From: Streptomyces cylindrosporus
GTDB lineage: Bacteria > Actinomycetota > Actinomycetes > Streptomycetales > Streptomycetaceae
Assembly (NCBI RefSeq): GCF_022698165.1
Contig: NZ_JALDAY010000007.1
Coordinates: 496,001 to 560,000, forward strand
Direction of reading: 5' to 3'
DNA: 64,000 nucleotides
The notes beneath the pieces are model-generated. The model saw only the letters and a program-made list of their open reading frames with translations. It was not told where the DNA came from and searched no databases. Each line of letters starts with the position of its first letter. The first letter of the stretch is position 1. Positions 27,019 through 35,236 of this stretch are shown here, piece by piece. The position numbers and the translations under genes were made by a program.

Positions 27019-27648
27019 GTGCTGAAATCCTCGGAGTCCCCCTCCGCCGAGCCGCCCTCCCGTGTGGGGCGGCGGCCGTCGACGTCCCGCGCGGAGCTGG
27101 AGCGGCACGCCCTGCGGCTGTTCGCCGAGCGCGGTTTCGACGAGGTGACCGTCGAGGACATCGCAGCCGCGGCCGGCATCGGCCGCCGTACCTTCTTCCG
27201 CTACTACAAGTCGAAGAACGACGCCGTGTGGGGCGACTTCGCGGGCGAGCTGCGGCGGATGCGGGAGGTCCTCGACGGCTGTCCGCCCGGGATGCCGATG
27301 ATGGACGCGCTGCGCGAGGCGGTCGTCGACTTCAACCGGCTGGACGCCGCCCAGATCCCCTGGCACCGGCTGCGCATGCGGCTGATCCTCGAAGTGCCCG
27401 CCCTCCAGGCGCACTCGACCCTGATGTACGCCGAATGGCGGGCCGTGGTCGCCGAGTTCGCCGCCCGGCGGCTGGGCGAGCCGGCGGACGCCCTGCTGCC
27501 GCAGGTGATCGCGTACGCCTGCCTGGGCGCGGCCGTGGCCGCCTATGAGCAGTGGCTGCGCCAGGACGGCTCCGACCTCGCCGGTTTCCTGGACGAGGCG
27601 CTGCGGGCGCTCGCCTCCGGATTCGGCGAGCCGCCCCGGCGGGACTGA
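27019..27648 (+). CDS. mftR: Mycofactocin-system TetR-family regulator MftR
   Basis: A 209-residue TetR protein starting at GTG 27019 after AAAGGAAG. The N-terminal HTH reads RHALRLFAERGFDEVTVEDIAAAAGIGRRTFFRYYKSKNDAVWGDF, typical of the regulators found beside mftA; the C-terminal ligand domain is helical. In mycobacteria MftR senses long-chain acyl-CoA, so its ligand here may be an acyl-CoA of the linked pathway (inference). Confidence 0.9.
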   Translation: MLKSSESPSAEPPSRVGRRPSTSRAELERHALRLFAERGFDEVTVEDIAAAAGIGRRTFFRYYKSKNDAVWGDFAGELRRMREVLDGCPPGMPMMDALREAVVDFNRLDAAQIPWHRLRMRLILEVPALQAHSTLMYAEWRAVVAEFAARRLGEPADALLPQVIAYACLGAAVAAYEQWLRQDGSDLAGFLDEALRALASGFGEPPRRD

Positions 27649-27674
27649 CCGCCCTCGGCCCGCCGAACGGTGCG

Positions 27675-28370
27675 TCAGCCCAGCTTCTTCAGCAGCTCGG
27701 TGGCGAGCGGCGCGGAGGAGGCCGGGTTCTGGCCGGTGACGAGGTTGTCGTCGACGACGACGTTGGGGGCCCAGGGCTCGCCGACCTGGACCTGCACGCC
27801 GGCCTCGGTCAGCCGGTCCTGGAGCAGCCACTTGGCCTTGTCGGCGAAGCCGGACTGGGTCTCCTCGGCGTTGGTGAAGGCGGCGACCCGGCGTCCGGCG
27901 AAGCTGTTGGCCCCGTCGGCCCGGGTGGCGGCGAGGAGCGCGGCCGGGGCGTGGCAGACGACGCCGAGGGGCTTGCCGGAGTCGAGGGCGCGGGTGAGCA
28001 GCGCGCCGGAGTCCGCGTCGACGGCCAGGTCCTCCATGGGGCCGTGGCCGCCGGGGTAGAAGACGGCGGCGTAGTCGTCGAGGTTCACGTCCTCCAGCCG
28101 GACCGGGTGCTGCAGCTCGGTCGCCGCGGCGAGCACACCCGCGATCCGGTCGGCGTTCTCCTGCCCGCCGTTGACCTCGGCGGCGAGGCTGCCCCTGTCG
28201 ACGGTCGGGACGACACCGCCCGGGGTGGCGACGACGACCTCGTGGCCTGCGGCCTTGAACGCCTCGTAGGGGGCGACGGCCTCCTCGGCCCAGAAGCCGG
28301 TCGGATGCTTGGTGCCGTCGGCCAGGGTCCAGTGGTCGGCGCCGGTCATCACGAAAAGGATCTTCGACAT
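27675..28370 (-). CDS. DJ-1/PfpI family protein, Hsp31-like class I glutamine amidotransferase fold
   Basis: A 231-residue protein of the type annotated as glyoxalase III or chaperone Hsp31. The nucleophile elbow is VVCHAPAALL with Cys139-His140, and the conserved acidic residue is Glu29 or Glu30 in FWAEEA. These residues form the Glu-Cys-His set of glutathione-independent glyoxalases that detoxify methylglyoxal or repair glycated groups. ATG 28370 follows an AAGAGA site. It is divergent from a LysR regulator (88-base gap) that probably controls it. Confidence 0.85.
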   Translation of the reverse strand: MSKILFVMTGADHWTLADGTKHPTGFWAEEAVAPYEAFKAAGHEVVVATPGGVVPTVDRGSLAAEVNGGQENADRIAGVLAAATELQHPVRLEDVNLDDYAAVFYPGGHGPMEDLAVDADSGALLTRALDSGKPLGVVCHAPAALLAATRADGANSFAGRRVAAFTNAEETQSGFADKAKWLLQDRLTEAGVQVQVGEPWAPNVVVDDNLVTGQNPASSAPLATELLKKLG

Positions 28371-28433
28371 GGGGTCTCTTTCGCACGCGGATCGTCGGGA
28401 AGGTGACGCCTTCGACCGTATCCCCGCCCATCC

Positions 28434-28470
28434 ATAGGAATCCAATAGGCTCAGCCATATGAGGAATAGG
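28434..28470. promoter_or_regulatory. Three phased ATAGG repeats, candidate LysR site
   Basis: ATAGG occurs at 28434, 28445 and 28466 on the plus strand, spaced 11 and 21 bases, so all three lie on the same face of the helix. They span the start region of the LysR gene in the DJ-1/LysR divergent gap. Confidence 0.3.
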
Positions 28471-29412
28471 GAAACCAATGCCCGCGAGGCCGGCGGACAA
28501 GCCACCGGTGCACCCGCGCTGGACCTGAACCTGCTGCGTACGTTCCTCGCCGTGTACCGCACGGGTTCCTTCACGGCCGCGGCGCGGCTGCTCGGGCTGT
28601 CGCAGCCCACGGTCACCACGCAGGTGCGGGCGCTGGAGCGGCAGCTGGGCCGGGAGCTGTTCGAGCGGCAGGCGCGCGGAGTCTCCCCCGCTCCGTACGC
28701 CGACGAGCTCGCCGCCCGCATCGTGCAGCCCCTGGACTCCCTGGCCATGGTCACGGGCGAGTCCGCCGACGACCGTCCGCCGGAGCCGGTGCACCTGGCG
28801 GGCCCGAACGAGCTGCTGACCCGCCGGATCCTGCCCGGTCTCGCGCCCCTGGTGGAGCGTGGTGTACGACTGCGCATCACGCCGGGTCTGACCGAGCCGC
28901 TCCTGGACGACCTGCGCGCGGGCCGTCACGACCTGGTGATCGCCACCTTCCGCCCGCGGGGCCGCGCCCTGACCGCCGTACCGCTCTCGGACGAGGAGTT
29001 CGTGCTGGTCGCCTCCCCCGCCTGGGCCGAGCGCAGCGGGGGTCCGGCGCGGATCGCGGCCGACGGTCCCGCCGCCCTGCACGGCGTCCCGCTGGTCGCC
29101 TATGCCGAGGACCTGCCGATCGTCCGCCGCTACTGGCGGCACGTCTTCGGGCGGCGCCTGGTGCGGCAGGCCGCGGTCACCATGCCCGACCTGAACGCGG
29201 TCAAGGCGGCGGTCCTCGGCGGTACGGGCTTCAGCGTCCTCCCTCGCTACTTGTGCGCGGACGAGCTGTCCTCGGGCGCGCTGGTCCTGCTGCACGACCC
29301 GGACGACCCGCCGATCAACACCGGTTTCCTCGTGCAGCGGCCGGGCGCCTCCGCCAACCCGCATGTGGCGCTCGTACGGGATCATCTGCTCGAAGCCCTG
29401 CGCGACCGGTAG
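28459..29412 (+). CDS. LysR-family transcriptional regulator
   Basis: A 317-residue LysR protein. The winged HTH is at about residues 23-82 (LDLNLLRTFLAVYRTGSFTAAARLLGLSQPTVTTQVRALERQLG), followed by a two-lobed effector domain. It probably activates the divergent DJ-1-type gene under carbonyl or oxidative stress; the effector is unknown. About 15 N-terminal residues precede the usual start of the HTH, so a later start is possible. Confidence 0.88.
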   Translation: MRNRETNAREAGGQATGAPALDLNLLRTFLAVYRTGSFTAAARLLGLSQPTVTTQVRALERQLGRELFERQARGVSPAPYADELAARIVQPLDSLAMVTGESADDRPPEPVHLAGPNELLTRRILPGLAPLVERGVRLRITPGLTEPLLDDLRAGRHDLVIATFRPRGRALTAVPLSDEEFVLVASPAWAERSGGPARIAADGPAALHGVPLVAYAEDLPIVRRYWRHVFGRRLVRQAAVTMPDLNAVKAAVLGGTGFSVLPRYLCADELSSGALVLLHDPDDPPINTGFLVQRPGASANPHVALVRDHLLEALRDR

Positions 29413-29488
29413 CGGCGGGCAGCCGGGCCCGCCGGTGAGCGCGGAAAACCCGCATGCGCCGTTCGACGGCCTCTGCGACCATTCCGGA

Positions 29489-31660
29489 ATGTCCCACCGA
29501 CTCGAACCGCTGGTCGTCCGGCACACCCGTCGTCTTCCCCTGCCCACCGGCCCGTCCGGGCAAGGGGACGTCGCGGCGCGCCAGTTCGACGCCGTGCTGA
29601 TGTCGGCGGGCTTCAAGCTCTCGGCGGAGCTGCTTCGGCGGCTGTCGGGGCTGTCCGAGGGCACGGTCGTCGACATCGCCGTCCGCACGCTGCGCACCGT
29701 GCGGGAGCTGGTCGGCGACCATGTGCGGCACAACGTCTACTTCGTCGACTTCCCGGCGAACGTGCCGGACACCTTCGACTTCTGGACGCGCTGCATCACC
29801 GAGGTCCTCGCCGAGGACGAGACGCGCGAGCGCACCCTCGCCCAGCTGGCGAGCGGTGTGGTGAACCTGCTCACCCTGCCCTCCTACGGCAACTACCGGC
29901 ACACGTACGCCGAAATGCTCGCCCACCACGGCGAGTTGATCGCCGCGGCCGGTGACCGCCTGACCGTCCTGCACCTCGGCGGCAAGGCCGAGGACGAGAT
30001 CAGCGCGCTGTACCTGGCGCTCGCCGGCAGCGGCACGCCGCTCGGCGAGGACGGGCTGCACGACCTCCGGCTGCTCGCCGGGCACTGCGTGGACGGCCCG
30101 CAGCCGGAGGCGATACCGGTCCGGGAGAACCGCGCCGTGGTCAACGAGGCGCGTCTGTCGGCCGGTTCGGGCCTGCTCCTCGACACCGTGACCGACGTGC
30201 TGCGGCTGGCCTGCGCGCTGTCGGGCGGTGACGTGACGCTCCAGGAGCCCACCCGTTTCCGCACCCTGCCGCGTCCGGTCCGCCGGGCGCTGCTGGCCGG
30301 CCTGGACTCGGTCGTCGCGGCGGCCCCCGGCAAGCTCGCCGACGTGGCCGTACACCGCGAGCCGTGGAAGCGGCTCGGTGAGCGGCTGCACCCGCACGAG
30401 TACCCGCGGTGGCCGCACGCCGCCGAGGTGTTCGCCGTCGCGCGCGGCGAGCGGGAGGCGCGCTCCTTCGACAGCCGTGTCGAGGAACTGCTCGGCATGA
30501 ACGACGTGGTCGGGGCGACGGAACTGCTCACCTCCGCGCCGGGAAAGCTGTTCCGTTCGCTGGACCGGCTGCTGCGCACGGCGCTCGACCAGGACGAGCG
30601 GGACACCGTGGTGGCCGCCGCCGAGCTGGTCGCGCCGGAGGTGTCCGGCCGGGTCGTGCTGTCGGTGCGCGAGCACCTCCACAACCGTCCCGAGGCGACC
30701 GGCGAGCGCCGCGTCTTCGTCAACCGGCTCGGCCGCGCCTGGGTCACCGACGACACCCGGCCGACCGTGCCGCCGATGGAGCGCAAGCGGCTGATCGCCG
30801 CCCTCGACGCGGAGATCGGCCGCCGACTCCCGCGCGTGGAGCGCGTGTTGGTCGACCCGGCCGTCCTCGACGTCGCGCTCCCGCTGAGCGGCCGGGCGAC
30901 CGCGGCGGGCCTCGGCGTGCTGCCGCGCGGCTCCGTCACCCCGGTCGACGGCGAGCTGCTGCGGTTCTTCGTGTACTGGAAGCAGGCCGAACAGCGCACG
31001 GACTACGACCTGTCGGGGCTGCTGCTGGACGCCGAGTACAACACCGTCTCCTGGCTGTCGTACACGTCCCTGAGCCGGTTCGAGGGCGAGCACTCCGGTG
31101 ACATCACCGAAGCGCCCGACGGGGCCTCGGAGTTCATCAACCTGCGGCTGGGCGCGGTGCGCAGCACGTTCATCGTGCCGCAGGTCAACATCTTCGCGGG
31201 CGAGGGCTTCGAGGAGTGCGAGGAGTCCTTCTTCGGTTTCATGCTGCGCGAGGGCGAGCAGCAGGGCCGGCCGTTCGAGCCGCGCACGGTGCGCATGAAG
31301 TCGGAGCTGCGCGGTCCGGGCCGGGTCGCGCTGCCGCTGGCGTTCCGGCGCGCGCGGGACGGCCGTTGGACCGCGAAGTGGCTGCACCTGTATCTGCGGG
31401 GCACCCCGTCGGCCAACCGGGTCGAGGGGAACCAGGTGACGGTGGCGACGCTGCTGCGGGGCATCGCCGACCGCGAGTTCGTCAGCGTCCGGTACATCAC
31501 CGGCCTGCTGGCCGGCCGCGGTACGACGGTGACGCCGTGGGACGGCCGGTCGGTCCCGGAGGGCCCGGTCACCTACATCGGCCTGGAACGGCCCGAGGGG
31601 CTGCACGCGGACTCCCGGATCATCACCCCGGAAAATCTGCGCGACCTGATCCCGGAGTGA
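29489..31660 (+). CDS. Large protein with C-terminal TerD-like domain
   Basis: A 723-residue cytoplasmic protein. The C-terminal ~210 residues resemble TerD, a calcium-binding beta-sandwich of tellurite/stress systems: TDYDLSGLLLDAEYNTV, then EHSGDITEAPDGASEFINLRL. The first ~500 residues have no function I can name; they are rich in Leu/Arg helices (PANVPDTFDFWTRCITEVL, NLLTLPSYGNYRHTYAEMLAHH). From memory the plan resembles the MXAN_6230/SCO0854 proteins but without a RING domain at the N-terminus. ATG 29489 has a poor ribosome site, and GTG 29435 is an alternative. No other ter genes are nearby. Confidence 0.7.
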   Translation: MSHRLEPLVVRHTRRLPLPTGPSGQGDVAARQFDAVLMSAGFKLSAELLRRLSGLSEGTVVDIAVRTLRTVRELVGDHVRHNVYFVDFPANVPDTFDFWTRCITEVLAEDETRERTLAQLASGVVNLLTLPSYGNYRHTYAEMLAHHGELIAAAGDRLTVLHLGGKAEDEISALYLALAGSGTPLGEDGLHDLRLLAGHCVDGPQPEAIPVRENRAVVNEARLSAGSGLLLDTVTDVLRLACALSGGDVTLQEPTRFRTLPRPVRRALLAGLDSVVAAAPGKLADVAVHREPWKRLGERLHPHEYPRWPHAAEVFAVARGEREARSFDSRVEELLGMNDVVGATELLTSAPGKLFRSLDRLLRTALDQDERDTVVAAAELVAPEVSGRVVLSVREHLHNRPEATGERRVFVNRLGRAWVTDDTRPTVPPMERKRLIAALDAEIGRRLPRVERVLVDPAVLDVALPLSGRATAAGLGVLPRGSVTPVDGELLRFFVYWKQAEQRTDYDLSGLLLDAEYNTVSWLSYTSLSRFEGEHSGDITEAPDGASEFINLRLGAVRSTFIVPQVNIFAGEGFEECEESFFGFMLREGEQQGRPFEPRTVRMKSELRGPGRVALPLAFRRARDGRWTAKWLHLYLRGTPSANRVEGNQVTVATLLRGIADREFVSVRYITGLLAGRGTTVTPWDGRSVPEGPVTYIGLERPEGLHADSRIITPENLRDLIPE

Positions 31661-31688
31661 CTGTTAGGGTCGGCGCAGGCGAGGCCAT

Positions 31689-31744
31689 GAACGGGCTTCC
31701 TTCTCAAACTCCTTCTGAAGTAAGTAGCCCGTTCGCTTTCCTCG
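31689..31744. other. Hairpin between the TerD-domain gene and the fructosamine kinase gene
   Basis: GAACGGGCT at 31689-31697 pairs perfectly with AGCCCGTTC at 31736-31744; the 38-base loop itself contains the small dyad CTTCTGAAG. It lies in the convergent 114-base gap and may be a shared terminator or a small RNA, though no T-run follows. Confidence 0.35.
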
Positions 31745-31774
31745 CCGCCTCCTTGCCACGGTTCTTGGCGCGGT

Positions 31775-32644
31775 TCAGCGGGCGAGTGCCGCCCGCGCCG
31801 CCGCCAGCGCCTGCTCGGCGTAACCGCGCCCGAAGAGCACGGCGTGCACCAGCAGCGGGAACAGCTGGTGCAGCCCGATCCGCTCCCGCCACCCGTCGGC
31901 GAGCGGCGCCACGTCCCGGTAGCCGTCGAGCACGGTCTCCAGGTGCGGGCAGCCGAAGAGTTCGAGCATCGCCAGATCGGTCTCCCGGTGCCCGCCGTGC
32001 GCAGCCGGGTCGATCAGCCAGGCGTGTCCGTCGGCGCCCCACAGCACGTTGCCGTTCCACAGGTCGCCGTGCAGCCGGGCCGGCGGCTCGGCGGGCCCGG
32101 CCAGTTCGGGCAGCCGCTCGCAGACCCGCTCGACGACGGCCGTCTCGGCGGGGCGGACGGTGCCGCGGTCCGCGGCGGCACGCAGATACGGCAGCACACG
32201 GTGGTCGGCGTACCAGCGGGGCCAGTCGGCGCCGGGATGATTGCCCATCGGCGCCATCCCGATGTACGCCTCCACGGGACCGCCGGGCGGTGGCGCCCCG
32301 AACGCGGGCGCACCGGCGGCGTGCAGCGCGGCCAGCTCACGCCCGAACGCCTCCGCGGCCCGCGCCGAAGCCCTCCCTTGCCGCACCAGGTCGGTGACGA
32401 GCCAACGCCCGTCCTGGCCGAGCACGTTGGGCACGGGGACCGCTCGGGCATCGGCCAGCCACCGAAGCCCCGCCGCCTCCGCCCGCACCGCACCGGGCTC
32501 GTCCGCGCGCTTCACGATCACCGATCGGCCGTCATCGAGGGCGACTTCGGACACCGCGCCGGAAACCCGCCGCTCGCCGCGCACCGTACGCCCCGTGATC
32601 CGCGCGGCGACCGCACCGGGCCCCTCGACGCCCTGGGCGGTCAT
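31775..32644 (-). CDS. Fructosamine kinase family protein
   Basis: A 289-residue kinase of the FN3K/phosphotransferase fold. The catalytic loop is LHGDLWNGNVLW and the metal-binding loop LIDPAAHGGHRETDLAMLELFG, both diagnostic of fructosamine kinases, which phosphorylate sugar adducts on amines so they fall off. ATG 32644 is chosen because upstream in-frame sequence (to 32740) is unlike the family. The gene faces the TerD-domain gene. Confidence 0.88.
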   Translation of the reverse strand: MTAQGVEGPGAVAARITGRTVRGERRVSGAVSEVALDDGRSVIVKRADEPGAVRAEAAGLRWLADARAVPVPNVLGQDGRWLVTDLVRQGRASARAAEAFGRELAALHAAGAPAFGAPPPGGPVEAYIGMAPMGNHPGADWPRWYADHRVLPYLRAAADRGTVRPAETAVVERVCERLPELAGPAEPPARLHGDLWNGNVLWGADGHAWLIDPAAHGGHRETDLAMLELFGCPHLETVLDGYRDVAPLADGWRERIGLHQLFPLLVHAVLFGRGYAEQALAAARAALAR

Positions 32645-32736
32645 CCGGCGCCCCACGGCCGGGGCGACAAAAACACACTGCTGATACGACGGAGACGCAC
32701 GAGCCCCAGCGTACGACCGCCCGGACACCAGGACGC

Positions 32737-33387
32737 TCAATCACCGGCCGTGGCATGGAGCACCCGCATGACCTCCTCGTCGGTCAGCTGCTCGAACTCC
32801 TCGTAGCAGAGGCCCACGGCCATGAAGGAGGCCGGCTGCCACAGGCAGAGCACCTCGTCGGCCTCGGCCCGCATCAGCTCCGCCGCCTCCGGGGAGGACA
32901 CCGGTACGGCCAGGACGACCCGCCCGGGGTTGCGGCGGCGCACGGCGCGCAGTGCGGCGCGGGCGGTGGAGCCGGTGGCGAGTCCGTCGTCGACGACGAT
33001 GACGGTGCGGCCCGCGAGGTCGGGGGCGGGGCGGCCCTGCCGGTAGTGCCGCTCACGGCGGCGCAGCTCCGCGCGCTCCCGTTCGACCACGGGGGCGAGC
33101 TCCGTCTCGCCGAGGCCCAGCCGGGCCAGGGCCCACTCGTCGAACACCGGGTCGTCCTCGCCCGCGATCGCGCCGACGCCGAGCTCCTCCTGGAAGGGGG
33201 CGCCGATCTTCCGTACCACCAGCACGTCGAGCGGGGCGTGCAGCGCCCGCGCCACCTCCCGTGCCACGGCGACGCCACCGCGTGGCAGGGCGAGGACGAC
33301 GGGATCGGGAAGGTTCCCCTTCTCCTGTTCGGTGCGCAGCCGCTCGGCCAGCTCCCGGCCGGCCTGCCCGCGGTCATGGAACTGCAT
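32737..33387 (-). CDS. Phosphoribosyltransferase-fold protein
   Basis: A 216-residue protein with the PRPP-binding motif VIVVDDGLATGSTARAAL and N-terminal VVLALPRGGVAVAREVA. This type is often found beside stress or dormancy genes, and the substrate is unknown. ATG 33387 has GGAGAGG eight bases upstream; GTG 33396 is too close to it. Confidence 0.85.
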   Translation of the reverse strand: MQFHDRGQAGRELAERLRTEQEKGNLPDPVVLALPRGGVAVAREVARALHAPLDVLVVRKIGAPFQEELGVGAIAGEDDPVFDEWALARLGLGETELAPVVERERAELRRRERHYRQGRPAPDLAGRTVIVVDDGLATGSTARAALRAVRRRNPGRVVLAVPVSSPEAAELMRAEADEVLCLWQPASFMAVGLCYEEFEQLTDEEVMRVLHATAGD

Positions 33388-33479
33388 CGCGCTCACCTCT
33401 CCTCGCTGCGTGCCCCGTATGCCCTTGCGGGGCGGGGGTACCCGTGGTGGTGAAGACCTCTTTCGAGGAGATGACTCGG

Positions 33480-33776
33480 ATGCTGTTCATCGGACTGCTC
33501 CTCCTCGGGGCGACAGGCGCGTTCACCGCCCTGGCGATCGCCGACAACCTGTCCGGGGGCCCCGAGTACACCGTGTCGGTGCTCGATCACCCGATCGCCA
33601 CCATGAACACGCTCGCCGTCTTCAGCTCGGGGCTCGCGCTGGCGCTGATCTTCTGCCTGGCGCTGGCCATGGCCGTGCGCGGTGCGGCGCATCGCCGTCA
33701 TCGCGGGCCGCGGGCGTACGACACGACGGAGACCGCGCGCACCCACAGGATCACCGGCCGGGACGCGCACGCCTGA
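33480..33776 (+). CDS. Small two-helix membrane protein
   Basis: A 98-residue protein with two transmembrane helices (residues ~2-22, LFIGLLLLGATGAFTALAIA; and ~47-70, LAVFSSGLALALIFCLALAMAV) and a basic cytoplasmic tail. ATG 33480 lies nine bases after GAGGAG; ATG 33471 directly abuts that site. Similar small proteins accompany CBS and PRTase stress genes in Streptomyces. Function unknown. Confidence 0.7.
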   Translation: MLFIGLLLLGATGAFTALAIADNLSGGPEYTVSVLDHPIATMNTLAVFSSGLALALIFCLALAMAVRGAAHRRHRGPRAYDTTETARTHRITGRDAHA

Positions 33777-33786
33777 CCGGCGCTTC

Positions 33787-34212
33787 TCAGTGATTGGGCG
33801 CCGCCCTGCCGATGCCCGCCAGCGCGGAGTGCGGGTCCTCGTTCGTCGCGAGGTCGCCGATGGTGACGATGCCGACCGGGCAGCCGCCGCGTTCGACGAC
33901 CGGGAGGCGGCGCACGGCGAACCGGGCCATCAGCTCGACGGCCAGGTCGGTCGTGTCGTCCGGCGTCAGCGTGGCCACCGGCGGCGGCGTGCACACCTGG
34001 CCCACGGTGGTGACCTCGGGATCGAGGCCGCCTGCGAGGACCCGGACGACGATGTCGCGGTCGGTGAGCACGCCGAACAGGTCGCAGTCGTACGCGACCA
34101 GGACGTCGCCGATGTCCTGCTCACGCATCACACGCGCCGCACGCGCCACTGTGGTCATGGGTTCGACGGCGGCGGTACCGGTCGACATCACGTCGCGGAT
34201 CTTCCGGCTCAT
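33787..34212 (-). CDS. CBS-domain-pair protein
   Basis: A 141-residue protein made of two CBS motifs (residues ~7-60, VMSTGTAAVEPMTTVARAARVMREQDIGDVLV; and ~70-130, ending VGIVTIGDLA). Such pairs bind adenosine nucleotides and act as energy sensors. It converges on the small membrane protein gene with a 10-base gap. Confidence 0.88.
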   Translation of the reverse strand: MSRKIRDVMSTGTAAVEPMTTVARAARVMREQDIGDVLVAYDCDLFGVLTDRDIVVRVLAGGLDPEVTTVGQVCTPPPVATLTPDDTTDLAVELMARFAVRRLPVVERGGCPVGIVTIGDLATNEDPHSALAGIGRAAPNH

Positions 34213-34391
34213 GGGGCACCTCCCGGATGCGGGGACGGCGGCGATCTGCAGCTGCCTGCCAGCCGCGTAGCCCGTCCCGGTCCCGGTAAACCGGCCCCCG
34301 GACCGGCGCCTGAGCGAAAACCCGTTGGCGGACCTCGGCGGCCACTGCTAGCTTTCCGGTGGCCGTGCCGGAGAACGAGGAGGTGGTACCC

Positions 34392-34445
34392 GTGAACACA
34401 GTATCGACATGGGTGCTCCCCTCCGGGGTCGCGGTCGGGCGATAG
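34392..34445 (+). CDS. Possible 17-residue leader peptide
   Basis: A GTG start eight bases after a perfect AGGAGG opens VNTVSTWVLPSGVAVGR and stops at 34445, 46 bases before the following hydrolase-fold gene. The ideal ribosome site is better than that of the gene itself. It may be a regulatory upstream ORF, or the site may be a remnant of a truncated gene. Confidence 0.3.
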   Translation: MNTVSTWVLPSGVAVGR

Positions 34446-34491
34446 GTCGTCCGGGAGCGCCGTTCGCAGCGCACTCCCGAAAGGCACGACC

Positions 34492-35217
34492 ATGCGATTC
34501 ACTTCCGAACAGCACCTCGAAGACGGCGTCCTCGAGCGCGAGTTCACCCTCGGCGAGATCCCCGGCACCTTGTGGACGACCCCTGGTTCCGCACCTGCCC
34601 CGCTCCTTCTGATGCCCCACAACAACGGCCTGCCCAAGGCGGACCCCCGCCTCGTGGCCCGGGGCCGGCACGCCGCGGCGCGTGGTTACGCGGTGGCCAG
34701 CATCGACGCGGCCGGGTGCGGGGAGCGGCCCCGTTCCGCCGCCGCCGAGCAGGCCCGGGCCGAGCTGCGGCGGGCGATGCGGGCGGGTGAGCCGGTCGAC
34801 GAGATCTTCGAGTCCTTCATCGGCCCGCTCGTCGAGAACGCGGCCCCGGAATGGCGGACCACGCTGGACGCCCTCCTCGAACTGCCCGAGGTCGGCGGTC
34901 CGGTCGGGTACGCGGGCGGCTGGACCGCCCTCGGCATCCGGCTCGCGGTGACCGAGCCGCGCATCGTGGCCGCCGGCTTCTTCGCCGGGGGTTACGTGCC
35001 CCGCGCCCAGCGCGAGGAGGCCCGCCAGGTCACCGTTCCGCTGCTGTTCCTGCTGCAGTGGGACGACGAGGGCAACCCCCGGCAACGGGCCCTGGACCTG
35101 TTCGACGCCTTCGGCAGCAAGGAGAAGACCCTGCACGCCAATCTGGGCGGACACCTCGGCACCCCGGCCTTCGAGGCGGAGGACGCGGGCCGGTTCTACG
35201 ACCGGCACCTGAAGTAG
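34492..35217 (+). CDS. Dienelactone-hydrolase-like alpha/beta hydrolase fold, nucleophile missing
   Basis: A 241-residue alpha/beta-hydrolase fold protein. Where related enzymes have GxSxG the sequence is PVGYAGGWTALG, putting Trp144 at the usual nucleophile position, with no Ser or Cys in the elbow. The later Asp (LQWDDEG) and His (ANLGGHLG) regions look intact. It may be a non-catalytic binding protein or use another residue. ATG 34492 follows GAAAGG. Confidence 0.7.
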   Translation: MRFTSEQHLEDGVLEREFTLGEIPGTLWTTPGSAPAPLLLMPHNNGLPKADPRLVARGRHAAARGYAVASIDAAGCGERPRSAAAEQARAELRRAMRAGEPVDEIFESFIGPLVENAAPEWRTTLDALLELPEVGGPVGYAGGWTALGIRLAVTEPRIVAAGFFAGGYVPRAQREEARQVTVPLLFLLQWDDEGNPRQRALDLFDAFGSKEKTLHANLGGHLGTPAFEAEDAGRFYDRHLK

Positions 35218-35236
35218 GTCCGGCCGACCGCCACCG

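Noticed and set aside
31687..32397. ORF starting MNGLPSQTPSEVSS
   Set aside because: It runs antisense through the fructosamine kinase gene and becomes Arg/Ala-rich; not a gene.
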